From NCBI GenBank assembly GCA_020631105.1, contig JAHDHW010000001.1:3114-67113 (forward strand): a stretch of 64,000 nucleotides of DNA, given 5' to 3'. The stretch comes from Saprospiraceae bacterium (lineage in GTDB: Bacteria > Bacteroidota > Bacteroidia > Chitinophagales > Saprospiraceae). Made by a program: the position numbers and the translations under genes. Shown here in pieces: positions 61,698 through 64,000 of the stretch. Numbering within the stretch: position 1 is the stretch's first letter; every line of letters starts with the position of its first letter. Below the pieces are notes generated by a model. It was not told the origin of the DNA. It did not search any database and was given only the letters and a program-made list of their open reading frames with translations.

Positions 61698-62150
61698 ATG
61701 ATTAACAAAGTAACATTAATTGGAAACCTGGGACAAGACCCTGAAATTCGCAGACTTGAAAATGGTGCCGTGGTAGCAAGATTTTCTGTGGCAACTAATG
61801 AAAGTTATAAAGACCGAAATGGCGAATGGCAGACACGGACGGAATGGCATACTGTGGTAGCCTGGAGAAACCTTGCCGAAATCGTAGAACGTAATTTCAA
61901 AAAAGGTAAACAAGTATATGTAGAAGGTAAACTAACACACCGCAAGTGGCAAGATAAAGAAGGTAATGACCGATATACTACCGAGATCGTTGCAAATACA
62001 CTTCGAATCCTTGGTCGTCGGGAAGAAGGAGAAGGCGGTGAAGGAGGTAGCAACTACACTCCAAATACACAGCCTGCTACAAACACAAATCCTGCTACTC
62101 CGCAAGCAGCAGAACCTATGCAGGCTGCGGATGATGATTTACCATTCTAG
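61698..62150 (+). CDS. ssb: Single-stranded DNA-binding protein
   Basis: MINKVTLIGNLGQDPEIRRLENGAVVARFSVATNESY; acidic tail DDDLPF. Confidence 0.97.
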   Translation: MINKVTLIGNLGQDPEIRRLENGAVVARFSVATNESYKDRNGEWQTRTEWHTVVAWRNLAEIVERNFKKGKQVYVEGKLTHRKWQDKEGNDRYTTEIVANTLRILGRREEGEGGEGGSNYTPNTQPATNTNPATPQAAEPMQAADDDLPF

Positions 62151-62157
62151 TTTAATC

Positions 62158-62198
62158 GGAGAACGAGTGCAACTATTACAAGCCTGTACTCGTTCTCC
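62158..62198 (+). terminator. Hairpin between ssb and gldE
   Basis: GGAGAACGAGT ... ACTCGTTCTCC, 11-bp perfect stem. Confidence 0.65.
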
Positions 62199-62223
62199 AT
62201 TTATTTGAGCTAATCTCGCAAAC

Positions 62224-63618
62224 TTGGATCCTGAGCCCTACTTTCTAGCAAACGAATTACTATTCCTTCCTTTACAAATCTCTGCCTCAGGCTTAGTTAT
62301 TGGGGGCATCATCATTGTAATACTTCTTTTTTGCTCTGCTTTAATTTCCAGTTCGGAAGTTGCTTTCTTTAGTCTAACTGTTAATGACCTGGAAAAGATC
62401 ACCCAAGAGAATTCTGAAGTCACTGAGCGAATCCTTCGTTTAAGGGAACGTCCCAGAGCCTTATTAGCCACCATACTCATTAGCAATAACTTCATCAATA
62501 TTGCGATTGTAATCCTTTCGGAGTACTTACTCCGCTATATCCTTGAAGTATCCGTTTGTGAAGGATGGATGTCGGTCGCACCGGATTGGCTTTCGAGTCT
62601 TTTATCGGGGCAAATGTTACACTTTCTGATTACGGTAGTTGGTGTCACTTTTCTATTGGTGTTATTTGGAGAAGTTGCACCTAAGATATATGCCAAGATC
62701 AATAACGTTAGCCTCGCCAAACTCATGTCCGGAACACTCCTCTTTCTTTCTGGAATTTTTCAACCAATTAGCAGGACTTTAATCCGAGGAACAGATATTA
62801 TCGAACGCAGGCTACAAGGTCGAAACTCAAATGGCAATATGACCAGTAGAGCAGAAATTGATCAGGCTATTGAACTAACCGTCAGAGACGAAATACATGC
62901 GGAAAGGGAAATGGATATCCTTAAAGGAATCGTGAAGTTTGGGGATGTTGCCGTAAAACAAATCATGCGATCCAGAGTTGATGTCATTGCTATTGACTTT
63001 CGGGACAGTTACTCCACTTTGCTCAACACGGTAAAGGACGCTGGATTTTCAAGAATCCCTGTTTATGATGAAGACTTTGACAACATCACTGGTATTTTAT
63101 ACGTAAAAGACTTGCTCGACCATCTTAGTGAACCTTCAGAGTATGAGTGGCAGGAACTTATTCGAACAGACATCATGTTCGTTCCGGAGTCAAAAAAAAT
63201 AGATGATCTCCTAAGAGAGTTTCAGCAAAACCGAACTCATATGGCGATTGTGGTTGACGAGTTTGGGGGAAGTTCAGGAATCGTAACTTTAGAAGATATC
63301 ATGGAAGAGGTGATCGGCGAGATCAAAGATGAATTTGATGATGATATTGAGTTAGAGTACCGTAAAATTGACGATTACAATTATGTATTCGAAGGTAAAA
63401 CACTACTGAATGATGTCTGTCGGGTAATCGGTGTAGACACTAATACTTTTGATACCATAAAAGGAAATGCCGATTCTGTAGCAGGTTTGATCTTAGAAGT
63501 ATTGGGACAAATCCCTAAAAAAGATCGCGAGGTAAAATACAATGACTATCGGTTTAAAATCGTTTCGGTTGATGATCGAAGAATCAAAGAAATACAAATC
63601 ACCTTACCGGAAGATTAG
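62224..63618 (+). CDS. gldE: Gliding motility-associated protein GldE (CNNM/CBS/CorC-type)
   Basis: CNNM TM domain, CBS pair, CorC_HlyC C-terminus; mutY-ssb-gldE-gldD order. TTG start. Confidence 0.93.
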   Translation: MDPEPYFLANELLFLPLQISASGLVIGGIIIVILLFCSALISSSEVAFFSLTVNDLEKITQENSEVTERILRLRERPRALLATILISNNFINIAIVILSEYLLRYILEVSVCEGWMSVAPDWLSSLLSGQMLHFLITVVGVTFLLVLFGEVAPKIYAKINNVSLAKLMSGTLLFLSGIFQPISRTLIRGTDIIERRLQGRNSNGNMTSRAEIDQAIELTVRDEIHAEREMDILKGIVKFGDVAVKQIMRSRVDVIAIDFRDSYSTLLNTVKDAGFSRIPVYDEDFDNITGILYVKDLLDHLSEPSEYEWQELIRTDIMFVPESKKIDDLLREFQQNRTHMAIVVDEFGGSSGIVTLEDIMEEVIGEIKDEFDDDIELEYRKIDDYNYVFEGKTLLNDVCRVIGVDTNTFDTIKGNADSVAGLILEVLGQIPKKDREVKYNDYRFKIVSVDDRRIKEIQITLPED

Positions 63619-63674
63619 TTTTCGAACAAATAATTTATCACCATTGACCCCTGAGGTCGCATATCATTATTACA

Positions 63675-64000
63675 TTGAGACAAGCAATCATCTTAGCCAT
63701 TTCTCTAGTCCTTGGGCTTAGCGCCTGCGAAGAACCTGTCTATACCCCAAAACCACGTGGTTATCCTAAAGTAGATTATCCGGCTAAAAACTATCAGGCT
63801 TTTGATGCCAATTATTGTTCCTTCACCTTTGAGTATCCTGAGTATGCCGTTATTGAGCAGGACACTGCATTCTTTGAAGGAAAACCTGTTGACCCTTGCT
63901 GGTTTGATTTATTGATTCCAGCTTTCGACGCCCGAGTGCATTGCAGCTATATTCCGATTGATAAAGAAAATCCCTTTGACGAATTAAATGCAGATGCTTT
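63675..64000 (+). CDS. gldD: Gliding motility lipoprotein GldD (partial, runs off the right edge)
   Basis: Manual translation from TTG: MRQAIILAISLVLGLSACEEPVYTPKPRGYPKVDYPAKNYQAFDANYCSFTFEYPEYAVIEQDTAFFEGKPVDPCWFDLL; lipobox LSAC; absent from the ORF track. Confidence 0.9.
   Translation, partial: MRQAIILAISLVLGLSACEEPVYTPKPRGYPKVDYPAKNYQAFDANYCSFTFEYPEYAVIEQDTAFFEGKPVDPCWFDLLIPAFDARVHCSYIPIDKENPFDELNADA

Overview
64-kb chromosomal window from a Bacteroidota bacterium. The lineage call rests on gldE/gldD next to mutY-ssb, a T9SS sorting domain, TAnnTTTG-type promoters and Omp28/DUF6029 proteins; it looks Saprospiria-like, but that finer placement is inference. Most of the window is ordinary core genome: F-type ATP synthase split into atpBEFHAG (0.6-5.9 kb) and atpDC (42-43.9 kb), rny, zapA, pheT, an ABC-F ATPase, a S41 protease, a membrane pyrophosphatase, an MntR-like regulator with a metal ABC SBP and ATPase, gltX, pepP-like, apaG, gmk, yicC, an LptF/G-family permease, two ECF sigma factors, mutY, ssb, gldE, and the start of gldD, which the ORF track missed. 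No tRNA, rRNA, CRISPR array, transposase or prophage was seen. The most interesting signals are: (1) a four-helix-bundle (S23/IVP, Avd-like) gene between a 10-bp GTTAAGGAGG tandem array and an inverted cluster of the same TTAAGG words, placed directly after the atpG stop; (2) a 15-20 nt motif (TTATTCGCTGATCC / GGATCAGCGAATAAA) repeated at intergenic sites, twice right after terminator T-tracts, and once inside a glycosyltransferase gene; (3) hairpins in the atp operon, including an attenuator-like atpE/atpF hairpin, that pair fully only as RNA from the coding strand; (4) a structured, 6S-like zapA-rny spacer; (5) a DUF5691-MoxR AAA-DUF5682 cluster with no adjacent vWA partner; (6) an Mn/Zn ABC system without a neighbouring permease; (7) three tandem divergent paralogous membrane proteins. 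All family assignments were made by eye from the translations; no database search was run.
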